Shown here: positions 1 through 6,864 of the stretch, one piece after another | Position numbering within the stretch: the first letter of the stretch is position 1 | How the letters are laid out: every line of letters starts with the position of its first letter | Origin: Bacillota bacterium | GTDB lineage: Bacteria; Bacillota; Clostridia; Lachnospirales; CAG-274 | Assembly: GCA_017627115.1 (NCBI GenBank) | Contig: JAGAHK010000375.1 | Span: 1-8,977 of the forward strand | DNA: 8,977 nt | Reading direction: 5' to 3' | Made by a program: the position numbers and the translations under genes | Notes under the pieces: generated by a model | What the model was told of the DNA's origin: nothing | The model's database searches: none | What the model saw: the letters and a program-made list of their open reading frames with translations, nothing else

Positions 1-1423
1 AAGGCTCTTTTGGCACGGGCATTGTGTAGCCGCCTGCCCGGCCCACGGGGATTATGGATACCATATGCACGGGATTGAGCTCCGAAAGCACTTCAAAAAG
101 GATAGCATGACCCGCTTCATGATATGCCGTGAGTTTGCGTTCCTTTTCTGTGATGACCTTGCTCTTTTTCTCCGTACCCATAGCAACTTTTATAAATGCC
201 TGTCTGATATCGGAATCGTCAAGTTCCTTTTTATTCTGTCTTGCAGCAAGCAAGGCTGCTTCGTTCAGCAGATTTTCAAGGTCTGCGCCCGTAAAGCCGG
301 GAGTGGTCTTTGCGACCTCTTCCATATTTACATCCGAAGCTATCTTTTTGCCCTTTGCATGAACTTCGAGTATCTCTTTTCTGCCCTTTACATCGGGTAC
401 ACCGACAACGATCTGTCTGTCAAAACGACCCGGACGCAGAAGCGCGGGATCGAGTATATCGGGGCGGTTTGTTGCCGCGATAACTATAACGCCTTCGTTT
501 GCACCGAAACCGTCCATTTCCACAAGAAGCTGGTTAAGTGTCTGTTCGCGCTCGTCATGACCACCGCCGAGACCTGCACCGCGGCGTCTGCCCACAGCAT
601 CTATCTCGTCGATAAACACAAGGCAGGGCGAGTTTTTCTTCGCCTGTTCAAAAAGGTCACGTACACGCGATGCACCGACACCTACGAACATTTCCACGAA
701 ATCCGAACCCGAGATAGAGAAAAACGGTACATTCGCCTCACCTGCAATAGCCTTTGCAAGCAAGGTCTTACCCGTACCCGGGCTGCCAACCATAAGTACA
801 CCTTTGGGTATTCTTGCGCCTATATCCACATATTTCTTGGGCGCGCGCAGAAAATCCACAAGTTCCGCAACCTCGGCCTTTTCTTCTTCAAGACCCGCAA
901 CATTGTCAAAGGTGACACGTTTGCCGTCATCGTTGAGCAGTCTTGCACGACTTTTGCCGAAATTGGCCATTCTGCCGCCTCCGCCGTTCATCTGTTGGAA
1001 GATAAAGCTGAAAAGCATTATTGCAATAACTATAGTCACTATTATGCTGACTATTGAGATTATGCTGTCCAGATTTGCCTTTGCAGGCTCTACGGTACGA
1101 ATATTGAGTTTGCCGTCCTTTACCGCCTTGCTTGTGCTTTCAAGGAACTCGGAAACAGATGCTATCTGTACCTTGTATTCCGAACCTTCCTTCATTTTAA
1201 CGTTCGCAGTACCTACATCATTGATCTCTGCAATGCGCTGTACGGAAATGGTATCTATCTTGTTGTTTTCCGCATCGCGCATCATATCACTGTAGGTATA
1301 TTCCTTTGTGTTCTGTACTTTTACTCCCGTAGCAGCGTTTTTAGCCACAACAAGCGCAAAAATAAACATAAACACAACAAAATACAGTGCAAGTGTTCTG
1401 TATATATTATTGTTTCTGTTCAT
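1..1423 (-). CDS. ftsH: ATP-dependent zinc metalloprotease FtsH (C-terminus beyond window)
   Basis: Membrane-anchored AAA+ protease that unfolds and degrades membrane and some cytosolic proteins. The first 474 residues are visible. In order they show a TM segment (about 10-27), an extracytoplasmic domain, a second TM (about 119-142), the AAA+ domain and the start of the M41 peptidase. Motifs are Walker A at 213-220 (GSPGTGKT), pore motif MFVG at 245-248, Walker B/DEID at 267-274, an ATNR sensor-1 at 317-320, the RPGRFDR arginine fingers at 330-336, and the zinc site HEAGH at 435-439. Family members are usually 600-700 residues, so roughly the last third, including the third zinc ligand, lies outside. 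The ATG at 1423 follows a GGGAGGG site about 13 nt upstream, a slightly long spacing. The Walker A second residue is Ser where Pro is usual. The family call is near certain. Confidence 0.97.
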   Translation of the reverse strand, partial: MNRNNNIYRTLALYFVVFMFIFALVVAKNAATGVKVQNTKEYTYSDMMRDAENNKIDTISVQRIAEINDVGTANVKMKEGSEYKVQIASVSEFLESTSKAVKDGKLNIRTVEPAKANLDSIISIVSIIVTIVIAIMLFSFIFQQMNGGGGRMANFGKSRARLLNDDGKRVTFDNVAGLEEEKAEVAELVDFLRAPKKYVDIGARIPKGVLMVGSPGTGKTLLAKAIAGEANVPFFSISGSDFVEMFVGVGASRVRDLFEQAKKNSPCLVFIDEIDAVGRRRGAGLGGGHDEREQTLNQLLVEMDGFGANEGVIVIAATNRPDILDPALLRPGRFDRQIVVGVPDVKGRKEILEVHAKGKKIASDVNMEEVAKTTPGFTGADLENLLNEAALLAARQNKKELDDSDIRQAFIKVAMGTEKKSKVITEKERKLTAYHEAGHAILFEVLSELNPVHMVSIIPVGRAGGYTMPVPKEP

Positions 1424-1467
1424 TCTGAATATATTTCCCTCCCATAGTAAAATATCACTGAATAATT

Positions 1468-1496
1468 ATTATATCACAAACATTTTATTTATTCAA
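1468..1496 (-). promoter_or_regulatory. ftsH promoter (sigma-A type, extended -10)
   Basis: Read on the minus strand, -35 TTGAAT (1496-1491), a 17-nt spacer and a perfect -10 TATAAT (1473-1468) preceded by TGA, i.e. an extended -10. Transcription would start near 1461, giving a leader of about 38 nt before the ftsH ATG. ftsH thus seems to have its own promoter here. No tilS or hpt gene lies directly upstream, although those often precede ftsH in Bacillota. Confidence 0.8.
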
Positions 1497-1520
1497 GAAA
1501 AAAATAAGCAAAATTAAAGA

Positions 1521-1549
1521 TTGACAATCGTCAACCAAAATGTTATCAT
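1521..1549 (+). promoter_or_regulatory. bioBY promoter (sigma-A type)
   Basis: Perfect -35 TTGACA (1521-1526), a 17-nt spacer and -10 TATCAT (1544-1549, one mismatch to TATAAT). Predicted start is near 1556, leaving a leader of about 30 nt that carries the AAGGAG site of bioB. The two half-sites of the biotin operator sit between -35 and -10 and over the start point, so the promoter and the operator are interlocked. Confidence 0.85.
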
Positions 1550-1561
1550 ATGGTTAACGAT
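1527..1561 (+). promoter_or_regulatory. BirA-type biotin operator
   Basis: Inverted repeat ATCGTCAACC (1527-1536), 15-nt spacer, GGTTAACGAT (1552-1561). The arms match at 9 of 10 positions. This agrees with the known bacterial BirA site, TTGTnAACC and GGTTnACAA half-sites about 14-16 nt apart. The left arm lies between -35 and -10 and the right arm covers the likely start, so bound BirA-biotinyl-AMP should block RNA polymerase. The downstream genes, bioB and bioY, are classic targets. The assignment rests on motif, spacing and context; a birA gene is not in the window. Confidence 0.85.
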
Positions 1562-1574
1562 ATTTTATCTAAAA

Positions 1575-1580
1575 AAGGAG
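1575..1580 (+). promoter_or_regulatory. Ribosome binding site fixing the bioB start
   Basis: AAGGAG with a 6-nt gap to the ATG at 1587. It excludes the in-frame TTG at 1521, which is the -35 box of the promoter. Confidence 0.85.
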
Positions 1581-1586
1581 AGTCCT

Positions 1587-2543
1587 ATGCTTAACAAACT
1601 GAAAAACGATGTTTTGAATAATAAAAGCATTTCCCGTTCCGATATGAACACTTTGCTTTCGGCACCTCTTGACAAACTATGTACGGCATCAAATGAGATA
1701 AGACAGTTTTTTTGTGGCAGCGGTATCGAGCTTTGTTCCATTATCAGCGGCAAAGGCGGTCATTGCAGCGAAAACTGCAAATTCTGTGCGCAAGGCAGTG
1801 CAAGACACGACAGTGATGCCCCCGTATTCGGTTTTCTCGATGCCGATACAATAACAAAAGACTGCCGTTATCATGCGGAGTCGGGTGTACACCGCTATTC
1901 CGTTGTGACCGCAGGCAGAACACTTAACGGCGCCGACTTTGAAAAAGCTACAGCGGCATACAAAAAAATGCACAACGAATGTCCAAAAACAGGGCTTTGC
2001 GCTTCTCACGGTCTTTTAAATTACGAACAGCTGAAGAAGCTCAAAGAATGCGGTGTCACACGCTATCACTGCAATATAGAGACTTCTCAGGAATATTTCA
2101 GAAACATCTGCACCACTCATACTTTCGAGGATAAAATAAAGACAATAAAAGCCGCAAAACAGGCAGGGCTTGAAATTTGCAGCGGCGGTATAATTGGCAT
2201 GGGTGAAAGCATGGCAGACCGCGTTGATATGGCATTTGAGCTTAAAGAACTCGGTGTTGTTTCGGTACCGATAAATATACTCACCCCCATAAAAGGCACA
2301 CCGCTTGAAAATATCTCACCAATAAGCAAAGAAGAAGTGCTGCGGACTATAGCTGTATTCCGTTTTGTTTTGCCAAAGGTACGCATACGCCTTGCCGCAG
2401 GCAGGAAAAGCATTGAAGGAAACGGTCTGAAAGCCTTTTTCTGCGGTGCGAATGCAGCAATAACAGGCGATATGCTCACTACTTCGGGCAGCACGATAAA
2501 GGAAGATATAAATATGCTTAAAGCAAACGGATTTGAGGTGTAA
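1587..2543 (+). CDS. bioB: Biotin synthase (radical SAM)
   Basis: Converts dethiobiotin to biotin by sulfur insertion, the last step of biotin synthesis, in the cytosol. The 318-residue protein has the radical SAM motif Cys60-x3-Cys64-x2-Cys67 (HCSENCKFCAQ) for the 4Fe-4S cluster and SAM, then CSGG (198-201), MGES (205-208), VPINIL and KGTPL (236-240), and RLAAGR (268-273). Aligned by eye to E. coli BioB, Cys138 and Cys198 match auxiliary-cluster ligands Cys128 and Cys188, and Arg268 matches Arg260. The Cys97 position is Ser105 (RYSVVTAG). Extra cysteines at 32, 43, 50, 162 and 175 resemble BioB of anaerobes. The ATG at 1587 is chosen because AAGGAG (1575-1580) lies 6 nt upstream; a longer frame opening with TTG at 1521 would start inside the promoter. 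It forms an operon with bioY, under the BirA operator. Confidence 0.96.
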   Translation: MLNKLKNDVLNNKSISRSDMNTLLSAPLDKLCTASNEIRQFFCGSGIELCSIISGKGGHCSENCKFCAQGSARHDSDAPVFGFLDADTITKDCRYHAESGVHRYSVVTAGRTLNGADFEKATAAYKKMHNECPKTGLCASHGLLNYEQLKKLKECGVTRYHCNIETSQEYFRNICTTHTFEDKIKTIKAAKQAGLEICSGGIIGMGESMADRVDMAFELKELGVVSVPINILTPIKGTPLENISPISKEEVLRTIAVFRFVLPKVRIRLAAGRKSIEGNGLKAFFCGANAAITGDMLTTSGSTIKEDINMLKANGFEV

Positions 2544-2545
2544 GG

Positions 2546-3073
2546 ATGAAAGTAAAAGAAATGACCAAAATTGCCCTGTTTACGGCAATAATTTGTATCG
2601 TCGCTCCAATGTCGATACCCATAGGCGCAGTCCCCGTATCGTTCACTAACCTTGCGGTATACCTTTCGGTATATCTTACAGGCACAAAAAAAAGCATTAT
2701 AAGCTATCTGCTCTATTATCTTCTGGGCATTTTCGGACTGCCTGTATTTTCGGGCTATTCGGGCGGTATTGCAAAGGCTGTGGGACCCACAGGCGGTTTC
2801 TTGATAGGCTTTGTTTTTATGGCATTGATAAGCGGCTTTTTTATCGAAAAAACAAAAAATAAGGCACTGCATTTTATCGGTATGCTTCTCGGTACATGGA
2901 CAGCCTATATTTTCGGCTTAATATGGTACTGCCTTGTAACGGCATCATCACCCGCTGCCGCATTTATGGTATGCGTTGCGCCGTTTATTATAATAGATAT
3001 GATAAAAATGGGCATTGCCGTGTATGTCGGCAGCGCAGTAAAAGAAAGGCTGAGAGTGGCTTCTTCAATATAA
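2546..3073 (+). CDS. bioY: BioY biotin transporter, S component of ECF transporter
   Basis: Integral membrane substrate-binding (S) component for biotin uptake. It normally works with the shared ECF energising module (EcfA, EcfA', EcfT), which is not in this window. The 175 residues are very hydrophobic, with about six membrane segments, as expected for BioY. The family signature spans residues 64-89 (GLPVFSGYSGGIAKAVGPTG and following), and the C-terminal D151-x2-K154 pair is present. The ATG lies 2 nt after the bioB stop, and its Shine-Dalgarno GAGG (2535-2538) is made from the end of bioB, so translation is probably coupled. Regulation by biotin through BirA follows from the shared promoter. 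Length and motifs leave little doubt about the family; whether it also carries dethiobiotin cannot be read from sequence. Confidence 0.95.
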   Translation: MKVKEMTKIALFTAIICIVAPMSIPIGAVPVSFTNLAVYLSVYLTGTKKSIISYLLYYLLGIFGLPVFSGYSGGIAKAVGPTGGFLIGFVFMALISGFFIEKTKNKALHFIGMLLGTWTAYIFGLIWYCLVTASSPAAAFMVCVAPFIIIDMIKMGIAVYVGSAVKERLRVASSI

Positions 3074-3104
3074 AAAAGTGGCTTTTTTGATAAAGTCACT
3101 TTTT
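3073..3104. terminator. Bidirectional hairpin terminator between convergent operons
   Basis: Arms AAAAAGTGGC (3073-3082) and GTCACTTTTT (3095-3104) can form a 10-bp stem with one G-T pair and a 12-nt loop. It starts at the bioY stop codon and ends just before the stop of the minus-strand zinc-ribbon gene. A-tracts on one side and T-tracts on the other give a U-rich tail in both directions. A smaller competing hairpin, AAAAAAG (3072-3078) with CTTTTTT (3082-3088), is also possible. The A/T-rich stem is not very stable, so strength is uncertain. Confidence 0.65.
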
Positions 3105-3109
3105 ATTAT

Positions 3110-3895
3110 TTATTCTCTTTCCGCAAGCACTGCAAGCAGGATAACTATTATCAGCGGTGCACCTATAGCTATACCGAGCGAAAGCGCCGTTGAAAGATGG
3201 AATACATATGCAAGCAGCGCAAATATCAGCAGCGGCACAAGCAGGATATACGAAAGTATCTCCAAAAGCGTTGCAAGCGCACCGCCGCGGTAAATGACAA
3301 ATATATCAAGGCCTGCGGCTGTCAGTGCGGCCGCAAGTGCTGCGGCTATACTTATATCTGTTTTTTCTTTCAGAACAAAAAAGAGTATGGCAGGCAATAT
3401 AAGCCCCGCAAATATACTGTAAGGCAGATGTTTTATACGTTCCTTTTGTATCTCTGCGGCACACTTTTCGGCAAGTTCCGCGGCTTCGGCATAATCGCCG
3501 AGAGCTTTCAGTTCTTCATAAGCCTTTGTATACGCCTTGTTTTCAAAATGCTCCTTTGCCGCCAAAAATCTGCTTCTTTTGGTATATTTTTCAACTTCTT
3601 CCCTGCAAAGCAGTTTCAGTTCTTCCACCTGCGCCATCGGTTTTGACAGACTGCACGCCGTAAGTGCATTTTTATATGCAAGAAGAGCTTGATTTACCGT
3701 TTTCAGATCGTTATTATCGGATAAAGCGGCAGTTTCCGCACTGTTAAGCTGTTTTATAATATTTTCATAATCCTTATAGTGCTCGTCTGCCTGCGAAAGA
3801 TCGAGTTTGTTACCGCAGTGGGTACAATAACGCAGACCTGCCTTATAATCATTTTTCATATCACCGCCGCAGACACGGCATTTAAAGTCATCCAT
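3110..3895 (-). CDS. Zinc-ribbon, helical and four-TM membrane protein of unknown function
   Basis: Not recognised as a named protein. The 261 residues show three parts. The N-terminal zinc ribbon has Cys6-x2-Cys9 and Cys24-x2-Cys27 (YCTHCGNKL). A charged helical region covers about 35-155 and includes one TPR-like unit near 118-146 (ENKAYTKAYEELKALGDYAE and following) of the type that recurs in clostridial zinc-ribbon proteins. The C-terminal part has about four membrane segments near 158-175, 181-201, 208-231 and 236-257. There is no signal peptide, so the ribbon and helices are probably cytoplasmic. The ATG at 3895 has a GGAG 5 nt upstream and begins 12 nt after the aminotransferase stop, so the two are probably co-transcribed. 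The frame is free of stops, and its codon use resembles that of its neighbours. A sensor or scaffold role is possible but would be a guess. Confidence 0.85.
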   Translation of the reverse strand: MDDFKCRVCGGDMKNDYKAGLRYCTHCGNKLDLSQADEHYKDYENIIKQLNSAETAALSDNNDLKTVNQALLAYKNALTACSLSKPMAQVEELKLLCREEVEKYTKRSRFLAAKEHFENKAYTKAYEELKALGDYAEAAELAEKCAAEIQKERIKHLPYSIFAGLILPAILFFVLKEKTDISIAAALAAALTAAGLDIFVIYRGGALATLLEILSYILLVPLLIFALLAYVFHLSTALSLGIAIGAPLIIVILLAVLAERE

Positions 3896-3907
3896 ACTTG
3901 CTCCAAA

Positions 3908-5077
3908 TCATTGATCCAATATACCGCTGTTTTTAATGTTCAAGGCAGCTTCTTCAAGTACCTCGCAAGGCTGAACCAGTGCCATTCTCACATAGCCCTT
4001 CCCGTGTTTGCCAAAGCTTGAACCCGGAACACAAAGTACACCCGACATTTCAAGAAGGTCAAAGGTGAATTTAGTATCATTATCGCCATAATTTTCGGGA
4101 ATAGGATACCATGTGAACATTGTTGCATCACTTAAAGGCACTTTCCAGCCAACTTCGTTCAGGCATTTGCATAAGGTATCCCTGCGTTTTTTATACTCTG
4201 CCCTGTTGCGGTCAAGTATATCCTGTGAGCCATTCAAGGCTGCTATAGCCGCATTTTGTATACCCTTGCAGATACCGTAATCTATCTGTGAGCGAAAAGC
4301 TTTGAAACGCTTTATTATATCCGCATTTCCAAGCGCAAAACTAAGGCGCAGCCCTGTCAGATTATATGATTTTGAAAGGCTGTTGAACTCTATGCCCACA
4401 TCAAATGCACCCGGAAACTGCAAAAACGAAATACCCTTGCCTCCGTCATAAATAAGTTCCGAATAAGCGTTATCGTGTATAATGATAATATCGTTCTTTT
4501 TCGCAAATTCGATAAGGCGGGTATAAAAACTCTCGTCTGCCTGCGCAGTAGTCGGATTATTGGGATATGAAACTATCATTATCTTTGCCGCTTTTGCCAC
4601 CTCTTCGGGTATGGCATCAAGATCTATTATGTATTTGTTTTCTTTAAGCAGCGGCATATAGTACAACTCCGCGCCCGAAAGTGCCGCACCGAATCCGAAT
4701 ATCTGATAGCAGGGGTCGGGAACAAGCGCTGTCTCCCCGGGATTTATAAGCGGAAAGCCTATATGCGCAATGCCCTCCTGCGAACCGTTTACCGCAGCTA
4801 TATTCTCTGCTTTAAGCTCAACATTATACCTGCGTTTGTACCAGCTTATCACAGCATCAATAAGCTCGCCGCTTTCTGTCATGCCGTATTTATAATTCTC
4901 GGGATCAAGGAAACCCTTTGATACCTGTTCCATAACAAAATCATCGGGCTTTAAATCGGGTGTGCCGATAGAAAGGTTTATCACTCTCCTGCCCTTTTGT
5001 TCAAGCCTGCGCTTTGCATCGTCAAGCTCCATAAGTATATTTGCCTGAAACTGACCGTATTTATCCGAAAATCTCAC
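3908..5077 (-). CDS. PLP-dependent class I/II aminotransferase (DapL/AlaC-like)
   Basis: Transfers an amino group between an amino acid and a 2-oxo acid using pyridoxal phosphate in the cytosol. The 389 residues match fold-type I aminotransferases. Numbered from the GTG at 5077, SYPNNPT is at 170-176 with Asn174, HDNAY carries Asp202 and Tyr205, SLSKS carries the PLP-binding Lys236, and Arg364 (VRMAL) should bind the substrate carboxylate. Spacings fit the aspartate aminotransferase fold. The general look suggests the LL-diaminopimelate or alanine aminotransferase branch, but the true substrate cannot be told. Start choice: AGAGG (5090-5086) lies 8 nt before GTG 5077, whereas it touches GTG 5086 directly, so the shorter form is preferred. 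The upstream gap holds the tagO terminator; a TATAAT at 5102-5097 has no good -35. It is followed by the zinc-ribbon gene. Confidence 0.93.
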   Translation of the reverse strand: MRFSDKYGQFQANILMELDDAKRRLEQKGRRVINLSIGTPDLKPDDFVMEQVSKGFLDPENYKYGMTESGELIDAVISWYKRRYNVELKAENIAAVNGSQEGIAHIGFPLINPGETALVPDPCYQIFGFGAALSGAELYYMPLLKENKYIIDLDAIPEEVAKAAKIMIVSYPNNPTTAQADESFYTRLIEFAKKNDIIIIHDNAYSELIYDGGKGISFLQFPGAFDVGIEFNSLSKSYNLTGLRLSFALGNADIIKRFKAFRSQIDYGICKGIQNAAIAALNGSQDILDRNRAEYKKRRDTLCKCLNEVGWKVPLSDATMFTWYPIPENYGDNDTKFTFDLLEMSGVLCVPGSSFGKHGKGYVRMALVQPCEVLEEAALNIKNSGILDQ

Positions 5078-5085
5078 TTTATACA

Positions 5086-5090
5086 CCTCT
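5086..5090 (-). promoter_or_regulatory. Ribosome binding site deciding the aminotransferase start
   Basis: AGAGG on the minus strand, 8 nt before GTG 5077 and with no gap to GTG 5086. Spacing favours the downstream GTG. Confidence 0.7.
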
Positions 5091-5155
5091 TGTTTTATTA
5101 TATATCCTGACCGTCTGATTTTTTTAGGAGGTCGGAAAAAGATCCACGATTTTAT

Positions 5156-5181
5156 AAAAAACGGGGCGGTTCTTCCGCCCC
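5156..5181 (-). terminator. Rho-independent terminator after tagO
   Basis: On the minus strand GGGGCGG (5181-5175), a 5-nt loop and CCGCCCC (5169-5163), a perfect GC-only 7-bp stem, followed by G and six T (5161-5156). It begins a few bases after the tagO stop codon and closes the five-gene run, separating it from the aminotransferase unit. Confidence 0.92.
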
Positions 5182-5185
5182 TGCT

Positions 5186-6211
5186 TTACTTTGTTCTGCT
5201 TCTGTATGCAAACATGATAACAAGCAATACTGAAAAGAAGAAAAATACTATTATAGTCGCTCTGTAATCCTGCATAGCTATCAGCACGGCAATTACCGCG
5301 CTCGCAAGGCTCAAACCATAAAGTATCATGACAGCCTGTTTGTTTGAATAACCTGCATCAACCAACCTGTGATGGAGATGACCTCTATCCGCCATCATAA
5401 TTGGCTTGTGGTTTACCGCACGCCTTATCATTGCGAAAGCCGTATCGAGAATGGGCAGCGCCATTGCAAGAATGGAAAGCACTATAGAGAGCAGTGCGTA
5501 GCTTTTGAAAACGCCTATACAACTTGCAACCGCCATAACATAGCCAAGAAATGTCGAGCCTGTGTCACCCATATATATTTCCGCAGGACTGAAATTACGC
5601 GGCAAAAAGCCAAGACACGCACCTGCAAGGGCAGCTGTGAGTGCAACTGCGACCATTGTACCCGAAATAAAACAAAGCACCATAAGGCAAATGGAACATA
5701 TGCTTGTAACGCCCGCCGCAAGACCGTCAAGACCGTCAATAAGGTTAACGGCATTTATAAGACCGATTATCCATACTATAGTTATGGGTGTTGACAAAAA
5801 TTTCAGATACTGCCAGAACGGCCACATGATGAAATCTATCTTTGTACCCGTTGAAACAACGATAATGCCGACTATTATCTGCATAAAAAGTTTGAATTTG
5901 GGTCCAAGCTCATAAACATCGTCAAGCATACCGACAATAACGATTATTGCAGCGCCGATAAGGAAGCCCAGAAACTGTTTTGTATGGAAATCCTTTATAT
6001 AAGGCGACATAACCAAAACACTTGCAAAAAAGCCAAGCACGATCGCTATACCGCCCATAAGCGGTACGGGTTCCTTATTCATACCTCTTGAACGCGGATA
6101 ATCCACGGCTTTGAATTTATAGGCTATTTTGCGCGCAAGCGGTGTTGTGACCATCGTCACCCCGAATGCAGTGGCAAAAGCTGTCATATAAAGCAGCCAA
6201 TCATGGGACAT
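5186..6211 (-). CDS. tagO: Undecaprenyl-phosphate GlcNAc-1-phosphate transferase (WecA/TagO family)
   Basis: Membrane enzyme that moves a sugar-1-phosphate, usually GlcNAc-1-P from UDP-GlcNAc, onto undecaprenyl phosphate. This starts synthesis of wall teichoic acid or other cell-wall glycopolymers. The 341 residues contain about ten membrane segments and the family motifs: VPLMGG (49-54), DD (97-98), NLIDGLDGLAAG (156-167, with Asp159 and Asp162), GDTGS (215-219), Asp256, and HLHHRL (278-283). The last motif is typical of the WecA/TagO side of the family rather than MraY. The ATG at 6211 has AAGGGGG 7 nt upstream and starts 25 nt after the upp stop. A strong terminator follows. Naming it tagO or wecA depends on the polymer made, which is not visible here, so the symbol is a family label. 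Confidence 0.92.
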   Translation of the reverse strand: MSHDWLLYMTAFATAFGVTMVTTPLARKIAYKFKAVDYPRSRGMNKEPVPLMGGIAIVLGFFASVLVMSPYIKDFHTKQFLGFLIGAAIIVIVGMLDDVYELGPKFKLFMQIIVGIIVVSTGTKIDFIMWPFWQYLKFLSTPITIVWIIGLINAVNLIDGLDGLAAGVTSICSICLMVLCFISGTMVAVALTAALAGACLGFLPRNFSPAEIYMGDTGSTFLGYVMAVASCIGVFKSYALLSIVLSILAMALPILDTAFAMIRRAVNHKPIMMADRGHLHHRLVDAGYSNKQAVMILYGLSLASAVIAVLIAMQDYRATIIVFFFFSVLLVIMFAYRSRTK

Positions 6212-6236
6212 AGGTATTCCCCCTTATCCGTTTGTT

Positions 6237-6863
6237 TTATTTAGTACCGTAAATTCTGTTGCCTACATCGCCCAGACCCGGAACGATATATCCGTCTTCG
6301 GTAAGAGCGCGGTCAAGGGCAGCTGTGTATATATCCACATCGGGATGCTCGGACTGGAGCTTTTTAACGCCGTCAGCTGCGGCAACCATACAGATATATG
6401 TTATATCCTTAACGCCGCGTTCCTTTAAAAACTGTATTGCAGCTGATGCCGTACCGCCTGTCGCAAGCATAGGATCAAGCACAAAAATATGCAGATTTTC
6501 GGCATCTTTGGGTATTTTGCAGAAATATTCAATGGGCATAAGCGTGTTAGGGTCACGGTAAAGACCGATATGACCGACTTTTGCTGTCGGTATCATATTG
6601 AGTATACCGTCTGCCATGCCGATACCGGCACGCAGAAGAGCAACAACGCCTATTTCCTTATCAAGCACCTTACACTCGGCAGTTCCGAGAGGTGTTTCGA
6701 CCTCGACAGGCTTTGTTTTAAAATCCCTTACCGCGTCATAGCAGAGAAGCCCTGCCATTTCGCCTACAAGTTCACGGAATTCCTTGCTTTTTGTTTTTGC
6801 ATCACGCAGAAGTGCAAGCTTGCTCTGTACAAGCGGATGCTCGTTTATAAATAAATTGCTCAT
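6237..6863 (-). CDS. upp: Uracil phosphoribosyltransferase
   Basis: Makes UMP from uracil and PRPP, the pyrimidine salvage step, in the cytosol. The length of 208 residues is typical of bacterial Upp. The PRPP-binding motif VLDPMLATGGTAS is at 128-140, LLRAGIGMADG at 76-86, and the uracil-binding C-terminal stretch IVPGLGDVGNRIYGTK at 193-208. The start at 6863 is firm: a perfect AGGAGG lies 6 nt upstream, formed by the last codons of rpiB, whose stop is 1 nt before this ATG, so the two are probably translationally coupled. The neighbour rpiB feeds ribose-5-phosphate, the precursor of the PRPP that Upp uses. Confidence 0.98.
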   Translation of the reverse strand: MSNLFINEHPLVQSKLALLRDAKTKSKEFRELVGEMAGLLCYDAVRDFKTKPVEVETPLGTAECKVLDKEIGVVALLRAGIGMADGILNMIPTAKVGHIGLYRDPNTLMPIEYFCKIPKDAENLHIFVLDPMLATGGTASAAIQFLKERGVKDITYICMVAAADGVKKLQSEHPDVDIYTAALDRALTEDGYIVPGLGDVGNRIYGTK

Positions 6864-6864
6864 G

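Noticed and set aside
65..1057. Long open frame of 330 codons on the plus strand
   Set aside because: It is antisense to ftsH, whose minus-strand frame has all family motifs. The plus-strand product is cysteine-rich, resembles no protein I know, and lacks a proper ribosome site.
1521..1586. N-terminal extension of bioB from a TTG
   Set aside because: The TTG is the -35 box of the promoter, and the frame crosses the operator; the ATG at 1587 has an ideal ribosome site.
1424..1586. Riboswitch or structured RNA in the bioB leader
   Set aside because: The predicted leader is only about 30 nt and control is explained by the BirA operator.
5078..5086. Alternative aminotransferase start at GTG 5086
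   Set aside because: AGAGG abuts this codon with no spacing, while it is 8 nt from GTG 5077.
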